From: Dactylosporangium fulvum
GTDB lineage: Bacteria > Actinomycetota > Actinomycetes > Mycobacteriales > Micromonosporaceae
Direction of reading: 5' to 3'
DNA: 64,000 nt
Assembly: GCF_025137375.1 (NCBI RefSeq)
Contig: NZ_CP073720.1
Span: 3,248,501-3,312,500 of the forward strand
Notes under the pieces: model-generated
What the model was told of the DNA's origin: nothing
What the model saw: only the letters and a program-made list of their open reading frames with translations
Databases searched by the model: none
In this document: in pieces, positions 24,992-32,947 of the stretch
How positions within the stretch are numbered: the stretch's first letter is position 1
How the letters are laid out: the number at the start of each line of letters is the position of its first letter
Position numbers and translations under genes: made by a program

Positions 24992-25774
24992 ATGACCGAC
25001 GCAATCCCCGATCCTCCGGCCGAGACGCCCGCCGAGGCCGCGGCAGCCGCACCCGCAGCACCTGCGGTGGAGCAGACCGGCCTCGCCGTCCCGCCGCCCG
25101 CGCCGCGCGGGCTGAGCTACGCCGTCGACATTGTCTTCTGCGTCGACGTCACCGGCAGCATGACGCCGATCCTCGACCAGGTGAAGGCAAACGCTCTGCG
25201 CTTCTACGGTGACGTGCAGTCGAACCTCACGGCGAAGGGGAAGACCATCGACGAGCTGCGGGTTCGCGTTGTCGCGTTCCGTGACATCGTCGCGGACGGC
25301 GAGGCGGCGCTACAGGAGTCGCCGTTCTTCGAGTTGCCGGCCGAGGAGACGGGTTTCAGCGGCTTCGTCAACGGCCTGGTCGCCGAGGGCGGGGGCGACG
25401 CGCCCGAGTCCGGTCTGGAGGCCGTCGCGCTGGCCGTCACATCGCAGTGGACGACGCGCGGCGACCGTCGCCGCCAGGTCATCGTGGTGTGGACCGACCA
25501 GCCGGCGCACTCTCTGGACGCCTCCGTGCTCCCGCCTGCGCTCGCCGGGCGTGTGCCCGCCGACTTCAGCGCACTCACCGACTTGTGGGAGGACCCGCAG
25601 GGCCCGCTCGGCTCGAGCAGCAAGCGCCTCATCCTCTTCGCGCCGGACGGACCCGGTTGGAGCGACATCTCCGGCGTTTGGGAGAACGTCGTCCACCATC
25701 CGTCGCAGGCCGGCGGCGGACTGTCCGACGTCGACTACGGCACGATCATCGACTCGATCGGCAACTCCGTGTGA
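24992..25774 (+). CDS. TerY-like von Willebrand factor A protein
   Basis: A 260-aa protein: an Ala/Pro-rich leader of 40 residues and a vWA domain with the metal site D52-V-T-G-S56 in VDIVFCVDVTGSM and a later IVVWTDQPAH strand. vWA proteins of the TerY group bind Mg2+ and a protein partner. ATG 24992 is preferred to GTG 24986 because GGAG lies five bases upstream. Its stop overlaps the PP2C start (GTGA). With the next two genes it makes the TerY-P triad described in chemical-stress/tellurite systems. Confidence 0.85.
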   Translation: MTDAIPDPPAETPAEAAAAAPAAPAVEQTGLAVPPPAPRGLSYAVDIVFCVDVTGSMTPILDQVKANALRFYGDVQSNLTAKGKTIDELRVRVVAFRDIVADGEAALQESPFFELPAEETGFSGFVNGLVAEGGGDAPESGLEAVALAVTSQWTTRGDRRRQVIVVWTDQPAHSLDASVLPPALAGRVPADFSALTDLWEDPQGPLGSSSKRLILFAPDGPGWSDISGVWENVVHHPSQAGGGLSDVDYGTIIDSIGNSV

Positions 25775-27078
25775 GAGAGCAGCAGGAGGCCGAGCACCAG
25801 GAGCCCGGGGTCTTCGGCGGCGAAGAGGGGACGGCGACGGCCGACGTCGCTGCAGCCGACAGTGGGCCCCGAGAGCCGAGCGAGGATGGCGAGGCGACGA
25901 CCGAGGACTTGGAGGCAGCCGACAGCGGGGCGTTGGAGGAGCGTGCGGCGCGTTTGGATACCGCCGAGATCGGGCAGGGTGAGCCGCCCGTTCGAGGAGT
26001 CACGGGCGCCCGGCGGTCGGCGGCGTGGGCCTCGCCCGCGCTGGAGGATTCACCGGCGGGCCCAACTCTGTCCTTCGGCTTCAACCTCGGGAAGGTGCCG
26101 GGCCAGGGCGAGGACTCCGATCCGATCGTCCGCGACGGGCGCGAACTTGGGCTGGTGGGCGTCTTCGACGGCATGGGCGGCGCGGGCGGCACCGTCTACA
26201 AGACTCCGGACGGGCCTCGTACCGGTGCCTATCTCGCTTCCCGCGTCGCTCGGGACGTCGTCGAGGAGCGCATGTTCGCGCTCCTCGACCCAGAGTGGAA
26301 CCTGGATGGCCCGGCAGCGGCGCGTGACTTGAGGCGCAGCGTCAAGCATGCACTCGCCGACACGCTGGCGGGGCTGAATGCGCCGACGAGCGGCCTCCGG
26401 TCGCGGCTGCTGCGGGCGCTGCCGACGACGATGGCGTTGATGGCTCTGCAGTGCCGCGAGCCTCGCAAGGGGCGCTGGGCCGGGCACGCCTTTTGGAGCG
26501 GCGACTCGCGCGTCTACGTCTTCGATCCGGCGACCGGGGCCCACCAGCTCACCCGCGACGACTTGCGCGATCGAGGCGATGCGCTGGTGAACCTGCGGCA
26601 GGACTCAGTGGTGAGCAATGCGATGTCTGCGGACACCGACTTCATTGTTCACCACCATCAGGTCGAGCTCACCGCGCCGTTTCTCGTGGTGGCCGCCACG
26701 GATGGGTGCTTCGGTTACGTGCGCACCCCGATTCACTTCGAGCACCTCGTCCTCGCTTCGCTGCAGGACTCCAACGACTCCGGGTCCTGGTCACGGCTCC
26801 TCCAGCAGCGCATCGCCGCGGTCACGGGCGACGACGCCGCGATGGCCGTGCTCGGCGTCGGCGCGGATCATGGGGAGTTCCGCCAGTTGTTCGCCACACG
26901 GACGGCGGAGATCGAGCAGCGCTGCGTCGTCCCGCTCGACGAGCTCGAGTCCGAGGTGGGCCGCGCGGAGCATGCGGTCGCCGAGGCGCGCCGCCGCCAT
27001 GCAGCGGTGCAGACGTCGCTGTGGGCGGCGTACAAGCCCGAGTACGAGCGCTATCTGGGCCGTGAGGAGGACGAGTGA
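25771..27078 (+). CDS. PP2C-type protein phosphatase
   Basis: A 435-aa protein with an acidic, low-complexity first 75 residues, then a PP2C-like catalytic domain. The metal-binding motif VFDGMGG is at 131-137 (D133) and is followed by AGGT. A later conserved Asp-Gly pair is ATDGCFGYV (about 308-316). The last 60 residues form a charged helix (RAEHAVAEARRRHAAVQTSL). Starts with GTG in a GTGA overlap. In the triad it would dephosphorylate targets of the adjacent kinase or the vWA protein. Confidence 0.82.
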   Translation: MREQQEAEHQEPGVFGGEEGTATADVAAADSGPREPSEDGEATTEDLEAADSGALEERAARLDTAEIGQGEPPVRGVTGARRSAAWASPALEDSPAGPTLSFGFNLGKVPGQGEDSDPIVRDGRELGLVGVFDGMGGAGGTVYKTPDGPRTGAYLASRVARDVVEERMFALLDPEWNLDGPAAARDLRRSVKHALADTLAGLNAPTSGLRSRLLRALPTTMALMALQCREPRKGRWAGHAFWSGDSRVYVFDPATGAHQLTRDDLRDRGDALVNLRQDSVVSNAMSADTDFIVHHHQVELTAPFLVVAATDGCFGYVRTPIHFEHLVLASLQDSNDSGSWSRLLQQRIAAVTGDDAAMAVLGVGADHGEFRQLFATRTAEIEQRCVVPLDELESEVGRAEHAVAEARRRHAAVQTSLWAAYKPEYERYLGREEDE

Positions 27079-28322
27079 CCCGCAGTGACGTGTTCCGGGC
27101 CGGCGACGTGCTGAACGGCTACCGGATGCTTGAGGACTTCCGCGTAGTCGGCGCCGGCCTCTCCGAATGGAGCTTCGCCGAGCGCGGCGGCCGGATCTTT
27201 TTCATCAAACGTTTCCTCAGCCCCACCTACCCAGAGGCCGACGCGCCGGGCAGCGAGCGGATCAAGGCGAAGAAACGGGCGCGCTGCGCGGCGTTCGAGG
27301 CGCACCACCGCGGCGTCCAAGCCGCGATGGCGCCGCTCACCACCTACGGCGGTAACCTCATCGCCACGCTTGATTTTTTCCGCATCGGTGCGAAGTACTA
27401 CAAGGTCACCGAGAAGGTCGACGTGGCCGGCTTGCAGACGCGCGACGTCGCCTCCCTCGACTTTCCCACCCAGCTGGTGCTGCTGAAGACCGTCGCGCAC
27501 AGCCTGAAAATTCTGCACGACCTGCGGATTGTGCACAGCGACCTCAAGCCGAGCAACGTGCTGATCAAGCGCACAGAGCTCGGTTACACCACCAAGCTCA
27601 TAGACTTCGACAGCTCCTACATCGTCGGTAGCCCGCCACCGCCGGAGGAGATTGTGGGGACGATGAACTACTACTCGCCCGAACTGGTGCGCTACATCCA
27701 GGGCAGCGCTGCGCCGGGCGAGCTGACCGAGGCGTCTGACATCTTTGCCCTGGGGCTCATTTACGCCGAGTACCTCACCGGTGCCATGCCGCCCTTCGAC
27801 CCCGCCCACCACGAGCCCGCGATCGCCGTGCTGCACGGACAGCCGCTGAAGCTCGGCCCCAGCCGGGCCCCAACGTCGGTCATCGACCTCGTCGAGCGGA
27901 TGCTGGTGCCAGACCCGGCGGCACGACCGAGCGTGGCCCAGGTGCATTCGACGCTGATGAGCCGACGGGGCGGCGCCGCCCCGTCGACGACCGCGCGTGC
28001 CCCTATTCCGATGCGCCCCCCCGTCGTGCCGCGCGACAGCGCAACGACTGGTGCGACCACCAGCTCACCTACCTCCGGAACGCGTCGCGTGTCCAGCGGC
28101 ACTCCCTCGGTACTGCGCGGCAAGGGGGTGCGGATCGGGGGCGGGACCGCGACCGGTGCGCCGGTCCCGACCGCTTCGGCGCCCTCCGCGCCGTCAGCAC
28201 CGCACGCCTCAACGCCGCCTCACCCGACGACCTCTGACCACACTTCCGAGCGCCCGGGAGGTCGCGGACGCGCGCTCCTGGGCAGGTTGCTCGGCAAGTT
28301 CGACGAGCGGCGGAAACGATGA
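27075..28322 (+). CDS. Serine/threonine protein kinase
   Basis: A 415-aa Hanks-type kinase. The lysine of strand 3 is K45 (FFIKRF), the catalytic loop is HSDLKPSN at 154-161 and the metal motif is DFDS at 177-180 in place of DFG. A substrate-like segment IVGTMNYYSPELV follows. The C-terminal 120 residues are Pro/Ser/Thr-rich and end in RGRALLGRLLGKFDERRKR; no membrane span, so it is cytosolic, unlike PknB. GTG start in GTGA overlap; stop overlaps the next ATG (ATGA). Confidence 0.87.
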   Translation: MTRSDVFRAGDVLNGYRMLEDFRVVGAGLSEWSFAERGGRIFFIKRFLSPTYPEADAPGSERIKAKKRARCAAFEAHHRGVQAAMAPLTTYGGNLIATLDFFRIGAKYYKVTEKVDVAGLQTRDVASLDFPTQLVLLKTVAHSLKILHDLRIVHSDLKPSNVLIKRTELGYTTKLIDFDSSYIVGSPPPPEEIVGTMNYYSPELVRYIQGSAAPGELTEASDIFALGLIYAEYLTGAMPPFDPAHHEPAIAVLHGQPLKLGPSRAPTSVIDLVERMLVPDPAARPSVAQVHSTLMSRRGGAAPSTTARAPIPMRPPVVPRDSATTGATTSSPTSGTRRVSSGTPSVLRGKGVRIGGGTATGAPVPTASAPSAPSAPHASTPPHPTTSDHTSERPGGRGRALLGRLLGKFDERRKR

Positions 28323-28660
28323 GCACCCTCTGGCGGTGCAGTGTGTGCGAGGCGGTGAACCAAGGCGGCCGCGAGTGCTCGGCCTGCGGGGCGGTGATGA
28401 CACGCCGGTCAGCCGCGGCCACCGCAGTCCGGGGCCGGGTAGCGCCAGTCCCGATGCTGCCCGACCCTCACGAGCCGCTCCCACCACCCGTGAAGCGGGC
28501 GATCAATCGGGAGCCCGTCATCGAGGAGGAGTGGCCCTACGACGACGAGCTCAGCTTCAAGATGATCCCAGTGCCGGGCGGCTGCATTATGGTGGGCACA
28601 CCGCGCGGCCGAATGGCGGGACGTCGCACACAACCCCTGGGTCAGCCTCGTCGTCGATGA
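28319..28660 (+). CDS. Zinc-finger protein, fourth gene of the triad, truncated
   Basis: The N-terminus has a RanBP2-like zinc finger, WRCSVCEAVNQGGRECSACG (C7, C10, C21, C24 approximately). A Pro-rich linker follows, then WPYDDELSFKMIPVPGGCIM. After about residue 91 (near 28590) the reading frame becomes Arg-rich nonsense, while another frame shows part of an unrelated PPOX-type enzyme. The gene was therefore cut by a rearrangement; the full-length protein in other TerY-P operons is longer. The finger may still be translated through the ATGA overlap. Confidence 0.65.
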   Translation: MSTLWRCSVCEAVNQGGRECSACGAVMTRRSAAATAVRGRVAPVPMLPDPHEPLPPPVKRAINREPVIEEEWPYDDELSFKMIPVPGGCIMVGTPRGRMAGRRTQPLGQPRRR

Positions 28661-28700
28661 CGTGCTCCCGCCGTGGCGGCCACGCTTCAGTGAGATAGGT
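28590..28700 (+). pseudogene. Pyridoxamine-phosphate-oxidase-like (PPOX) fragment
   Basis: In the frame +1 to the zinc-finger gene, about 37 codons read AHRAAEWRDVAHNPWVSLVV, then DDVLPPWRPRFSEI, the mid-strand region of PPOX-class F420/FMN enzymes (NPRVALVVDDVLPPWRPRG pattern). No start or end; it is the second partner of the junction that broke the zinc-finger gene. Confidence 0.5.
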
Positions 28701-28845
28701 GGCTCGGGCCGTTCCTGGCGTGTGTGGTGGAAGCCGGACCAGTGCAGGATGGGATGTGGCTGGCTTGGTGTCGCGCGGTCAGGACGAGTTTGGCGGGCAG
28801 GCGGCGGATTTCGTTGCTACTCAGACGGATCAGCGTGCGTTCGTG
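28690..28845 (-). pseudogene. IS701-like transposase, C-terminal remnant
   Basis: The minus strand reads TLIRLSSNEIRRLPAKLVLT with ARHQASH, then in the next frame HPILHWSGFHHTRQERPEPP. Together these resemble the C-terminus of IS701-type DDE transposases (LT.NEIRRL ... H.L.WS.WRR.HQ). There is one frameshift, and no catalytic part is left. Confidence 0.5.
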
Positions 28846-29268
28846 TTCGCTGGCGCCGGCTTTGCGGCTTCGGCGGCGCGGGTGGCGACTAGGAACGCCG
28901 CCGTTGCAGTAATTGAAGGCGGCCCTCAACATCCCGGTGGCGCCTTCCGACGCGTCACCCTCCACAGGTCAAGCTGCTCCCGGGGTGCCTTCGGTTGCAG
29001 CGTGTGTGGCCGCGACGCCGACCGCACGCGATGAATTCGTGTGGCTGATGGCATCGCGCAGCTGGTCTTGGTCATGCCCGGCTAGCTAGAACCGGACCGG
29101 TACATCCCCGATCGATGCGGCCGGGCCGATCCCGTACACGGAGGCTGGCAGCGCCTGGCCGTGCTGCGGGCTCCCTGGCGGAAGCCTCACCCTAGGCCCA
29201 CAGGTATGGAGCGGGTAGGGGCGGGTAGAGCGGTGGGCATGATGGCGAACACGATGAAGGGCAACATC

Positions 29269-29838
29269 ATGGAGGAGCGGGACACTGTCCTGCGATCGAT
29301 GCACGACACTGGCCTGGCGGCCTGGTTCGGTGGCTCGTTGATGGGCGCGGTCGGGCTCAACGGCGCAGCGGCCAAGGTCGGCAACCCGCGTGAGCGGCTC
29401 GTTGTCTCGTCGATCGGCTGGGACCGCTGGGCGCCGATCGGTATGGCCGCGATCGGCGCTCACCTTGTCGGAGCGACCGGCATATTGGCCTCCGAGTGGC
29501 GGCGCGTCGTCGCGCAGCGGGGGGTCGCGACGATGAGCGTCGTGAAGACCGCGCTGACCGCCGCGGCGCTCGGGGCCACCGCGTACAGCCGTAAGCTCGG
29601 CAAGGAGCTCGAGCACGCCGGCGAGGTGCCGGTCGAGGGGGTGACCGAGCCCGCTGCCGAAACCCCTCCCACGATTCAGGCGGTACAGCGGCGTCAGCGC
29701 ATCGCCCAGTGGTCCGTGCCCGTGCTGACCGGCGCCCTGATCGCCGTGTCCGCGCTGGCCGGTGAGCAGCAGAAGCCCGGTTCGGTGCTGCGGGGCGTCG
29801 GCGGGCGGCTGCGCGGCATGCTCGTCCCCGGACGATAG
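29269..29838 (+). CDS. Membrane-associated hypothetical protein
   Basis: A 189-aa protein. N-terminal helix MEERDTVLRSMHDTGLAAWF, then a Gly/Ala-rich, membrane-prone segment (GGSLMGAVGLNGAAAK), WDRWAPIGMAAIGAHLVGAT, a third hydrophobic patch (TALTAAALGATAYSRKLG) and a fourth near the C-terminus (WSVPVLTGALIAVSALAGEQ). I know the pattern from uncharacterised actinobacterial proteins in stress regions, but cannot name a family with certainty. ATG 29269 is chosen for AAGGG seven bases upstream; ATG 29239 is an alternative. Confidence 0.6.
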   Translation: MEERDTVLRSMHDTGLAAWFGGSLMGAVGLNGAAAKVGNPRERLVVSSIGWDRWAPIGMAAIGAHLVGATGILASEWRRVVAQRGVATMSVVKTALTAAALGATAYSRKLGKELEHAGEVPVEGVTEPAAETPPTIQAVQRRQRIAQWSVPVLTGALIAVSALAGEQQKPGSVLRGVGGRLRGMLVPGR

Positions 29839-29887
29839 CCCTCGACCCGGCAGCCGTCGGTCTCGTGGGTGTACCGGTGTGCAAATC

Positions 29888-29924
29888 GGAAGGCCGTTCG
29901 CCGGGCGGCGGAAACTACTGGTAG
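29888..29924 (+). pseudogene. 3'-end scrap of a DUF6131-type gene
   Basis: GGAAGGCCGTTCGCCGGGCG and CTACTGGTAG repeat the last dozen codons of the gene at 24495-24650 (GRP.AGRR..YW) with one frame-shifting change. Only about 37 bases remain. Confidence 0.5.
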
Positions 29925-30169
29925 TCGGCGGGTGGCAGTTCGAGCGCCACCTGTGCCGACCGGAGTTGTGCGGTGCACGGCGGCGGGTAGCCCAGACCGG
30001 TAGGACTCCAGGCCGGAAACGGGGCAGCACGCCATGGACCGTAGATTGCTGGGTGCCGCGGTGGTCGACGCCGCCGGTGCGGGGGCCGGGGTCGCCCTCG
30101 GCCGGACCCTGCGGAAGGGGCAGCGCCGGACCGTCGGCACAGCGTCACCGTCAACCGTGCACCGGAGGA

Positions 30170-30505
30170 CCTCAGCCCCAAACCGCCGCCGCGGTCTCGT
30201 GGCGAATCCGGGCTGCCGTGCTGGTGTTGTTCGTGGCGGCGCACAGCACACTCGCGAAGTTCCTCTTCGCCCATCCGGTCGGTGATCTCAGTCCTGGCGG
30301 TGAGCACGAACCGTTCCGCGTGGGCGTTCGCCCTCGGGCTGCGTGGCGGGATCTTGCACACAACCACGTCAGCGTCGGCGAGCACCGCATCGAACGCTGT
30401 CGTGAACTGCCCGGCCCGGTCCCGGACTCTACGGATCGTGGACGTACCGACCCGGTGGCCGAGGCCGAGCAGCTCACCTCGGATGCACTGGTAGCCCCAG
30501 CCCAT
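30170..30505 (-). pseudogene. Integrase-core (IS3/IS481-like) transposase with internal deletion
   Basis: Reads WGYQCIRGELLGLGHRVGTS with TIRRV, the HTH_21-type N-terminal region, and then jumps directly to DRAGQFTTAFDAVLADADVV, IPPRSPRANAHAERFVLTAR of the rve core, losing about 80 residues with the first catalytic acid. After the DDE glutamate region the sequence degrades (GEEELRECAVRRHEQHQHG). Non-functional. Confidence 0.75.
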
Positions 30506-30597
30506 GGCAGGTGCAACAGTCGATTGGTCGCCGACAGGACCGGCTTGTCGAGGCGCTGCCGGGCATTTCTCGTGCCGCCATCGCCGGCTGCGGCCGG

Positions 30598-31593
30598 TCA
30601 ACGGGTGCGGGCGGCATCCTGCCCGGGTCGCGCCGGCCGGGCCTGCCGCTCCTGGGGCACCTCTTCCTCCTCCTTGTGCTCGCCCTCGTGTTCGGTGTGC
30701 TCGTCGGGTGCGCGGTCCTCAGGGCCGCCCTGCTCCCGCTCGCGTGCCTCCTGTGCCTCGTTCATCGCGGTCTCGTGGTCCTTGACGACCTGGCCGTCGC
30801 GGATCTCGCCGCGCCAGCCCTCGACCTCGTCCGGATTGAGGATCGCCTGCGTCATGAGGTGCCGTCGGAAGTGCTTGAGCTCCAGGCGGGCCCGGCGGCC
30901 CTGCGCCCGCCAGAGGTTCCCGGTGCGCTCGAACAAGCCCTTCGGGTAGTACTCCATGACCAGCAGGATGCGCGTCATGTCCGGCGCCAGTTCGTGGAAC
31001 GTGACGGATCCGTCGACATGTCCCTTCGGTCCTTTGGAACGCCAGACGATGTTGTGGTCGGGTACCTGCTGGATGGTCGTGGCCTCCCACTGGCGCTGGG
31101 ACCAGAAGATTTTCGCCTTCCAGTTGGTTTTCTCATCTGCCGGCCGGTCGACGCTCTGGACCTTCTTCATGAAGCTCGGGAAGTTCTCGTATTGCGTCCA
31201 TTCGTTGTACGCGACCCGCACCGGCACGCCGACGTCGAGCGCCTCCTCGATGTTGGTCAGCTTCAACTTTTTGGCCCGCTTGCCCTTACCACGACCGAAC
31301 AGGCCTTTGAACTTTTCCTTTATGCCAGCCAGCCCTCCGCTGAACGCCGCCCGGAGCCGCGACTTTCCTTCGGCGCGTTTCTGCGTGCCGGTCAACGCGG
31401 CGACGAGACCTGGTCTGCCCTGACCTTTCGCGTATTCGGTCAGGCGATCGGTTACTGAGCTGACCTTCTGACCGACCGCGCCGATCGACCGCTGCCCGGC
31501 AGCCGAGGCCAGATTCCGCAGCTCGCGCATGAGCAGTTCAGTGAGCTTCTCCCGAATGCCTCCGGCTGCCTGTGGGCTCGATTGCCCAGCCAT
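30598..31593 (-). CDS. SRPBCC-domain protein of the gas-vesicle-cluster type (copy 1)
   Basis: A 331-aa protein. Residues 1-100 are helical and basic (RELRNLASAAGQRSIGAVGQ; KGLFGRGKGKRAKKLKLTNI). The START/SRPBCC-like domain follows (about 105-255: EEALDVGVPVRVAYNEWTQY, IVWRSKGPKGHVDGSVTFHE, RILLVMEYYPKGLFERTGNL). The tail is very acidic/basic. Homologues with KKLKLTNI..DVGVPV are typical of actinobacterial gas-vesicle (gvp) clusters, but no gvp gene is present in this window. Ligand unknown. ATG 31593 is preferred to 31620. Confidence 0.75.
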   Translation of the reverse strand: MAGQSSPQAAGGIREKLTELLMRELRNLASAAGQRSIGAVGQKVSSVTDRLTEYAKGQGRPGLVAALTGTQKRAEGKSRLRAAFSGGLAGIKEKFKGLFGRGKGKRAKKLKLTNIEEALDVGVPVRVAYNEWTQYENFPSFMKKVQSVDRPADEKTNWKAKIFWSQRQWEATTIQQVPDHNIVWRSKGPKGHVDGSVTFHELAPDMTRILLVMEYYPKGLFERTGNLWRAQGRRARLELKHFRRHLMTQAILNPDEVEGWRGEIRDGQVVKDHETAMNEAQEAREREQGGPEDRAPDEHTEHEGEHKEEEEVPQERQARPARPGQDAARTR

Positions 31594-31984
31594 GGCACAT
31601 AACCCTTCCCTCCGCTGCACCTGTGGTCGGCCATCCGGCCGCGCCGGCGAGCAGCGGATCGTCGTCCATGTCGTCGTACTCGGGTTCGTGGTCCTCGGCG
31701 GGCTCCGCTCGTGGTCATCGGCGGTGGGTGACGGGCGACCGAAGCGACCCGATCGGACTCCGCCGTCCGCGCACGTCCTTCGTGGCCGCGACGACAGACG
31801 TACTCATCTCGCCGAGCTTGCCGTGCTCCGGCGACGCGCCGATCGCGCTCACCCACGTCCCAGCTGAGGACAACCGGCAGGCACGAACATGAATGATATT
31901 CTTATTTTTTCCCGTGTGGTTTGTTTACTGCCCCACTGTGCCCGCCGGAAACTCGCTTCATGCCACTCCACTGTCCATCGGTGT
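31594..31984. other. Gap, no gene recognised
   Basis: Only low-quality frames. An A/T-rich patch at about 31888-31925 (ATGATATTCTTATTTTTTCC) stands out from the local composition, at the edge of the IS5 remnant, and may mark the old element boundary. Confidence 0.4.
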
Positions 31985-32290
31985 AGACCTGGAGTTCTTG
32001 ACAGAGTCGTACGACGTGCCGGTACGTGATGATGCGCATGGCGAGCGTGAGGAACGCTTCGTGGATGTCGTCGCGATGTTCCCACTGGGTGACGTCGTTA
32101 CGGTTGCCGCCGGCCAGCGGCACCGCCAGGGGATGCCGGCGCCCTCGGTCAGGACGTGGTGATTCAAGCCCGCTCGGGCGCTTTGGGCCGCGTCGTGTGG
32201 CACGGACGTGGAAGGAGTCGACGACCGCCCGGGACCAGTCCAGCCTCCCCGCGCCCTGCAACTCAGCGAGGAGCAACTCGTGCATCTCAC
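31985..32290 (-). pseudogene. IS5-family transposase remnant
   Basis: ELLLAELQGAGRLDWSRAVV with DSFHVRA is the first catalytic-aspartate region of IS5-type transposases, followed by GLESPRPDRGRRHPLAVPLA and GGNRNDVTQ; the sequence then jumps to the C-terminal WEHRDDIHEAFLTLAMRIIT with YRHV. The middle of the DDE domain is deleted and one frameshift interrupts the GSKHH region. Confidence 0.75.
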
Positions 32291-32414
32291 CGGTCATGGT
32301 GAGCGTGGCCACCGGTGGTGCGATGTGGGCGGGCGTCGAGGCGACGGCGCAGAACGCCGCGACGACCGTGACCGCGAGCCCGAGTCGAGCTGCGGAGCGC
32401 AGTTTGGGACTCAT
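32291..32414 (-). pseudogene. Orphan signal-peptide fragment fused to the IS5 remnant
   Basis: From ATG 32414 the frame reads MSPKLRSAARLGLAVTVVAA and FCAVASTPAH, a good Sec signal peptide, then continues without stop into the IS5 transposase. The mature exported protein is gone, so an IS insertion or deletion beheaded a secreted-protein gene. Confidence 0.5.
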
Positions 32415-32605
32415 TGCGCCACAGTCGCGGTGGCCACCGGCACGCGCCCTGCGACTGTCAGCTACCGGAACGAACGACGCCGGCCGACCACGCGGGAGTA
32501 GCCCCGCCGGACACCGGCATCGAGGACTGCGGTCGTGCCGGTTTTGTGGTGGGTGCCCCGGGTAGGGCTCTTCGGTCGCCACGATTGCGTCGCCGGGAGG
32601 TACGC

Positions 32606-32947
32606 ATGAAACGGGGAACGCAGGTCACGCTTACGGTACTGACCGGGTACACGCTCGGCCGGCGGCGGAAGCTGGCCACCGCCTTGCTGCTCGGCGCGGC
32701 CACCGCAGCCGGGCGCTACAGCGGCAACCCGGCGGAGCTCCTGTCACGTGGCCGGTCGCTCATCGGCGAATCGTCCACTCTCAGCGAGCTGTCCGGCTTG
32801 ACCAAGCCACTTGTGAAGGCCTGGCGGGCGGAGCTGATGGACGGGGACGACGAGGAACCGGTGCCGGTCGGGGCAGGGCGGGGCCGGGCCCGGGGCGAGG
32901 ACACCGAGCCTCCGCTCCGCCGACGCGGATCGGCGGTGCGGCGATGA
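32606..32947 (+). CDS. Small protein of gas-vesicle-type clusters
   Basis: A 113-aa protein: RGTQVTLTVLTGYTLGRRRK, LATALLLGAATAAGRYSGNP, LIGESSTLSELSGLTKPLVK, then a charged Arg/Glu tail. I recall similar proteins, sometimes mislabelled DNA primase, next to the SRPBCC gene of actinobacterial gas-vesicle clusters; here too it is directly upstream of one with an ATGA overlap. GGGAGG precedes ATG 32606. Function unknown. Confidence 0.65.
   Translation: MKRGTQVTLTVLTGYTLGRRRKLATALLLGAATAAGRYSGNPAELLSRGRSLIGESSTLSELSGLTKPLVKAWRAELMDGDDEEPVPVGAGRGRARGEDTEPPLRRRGSAVRR

Noticed and set aside
31888..31925. A/T-rich patch as a promoter or origin
   Set aside because: No DnaA-box cluster or paired promoter boxes; it borders a dead IS element.
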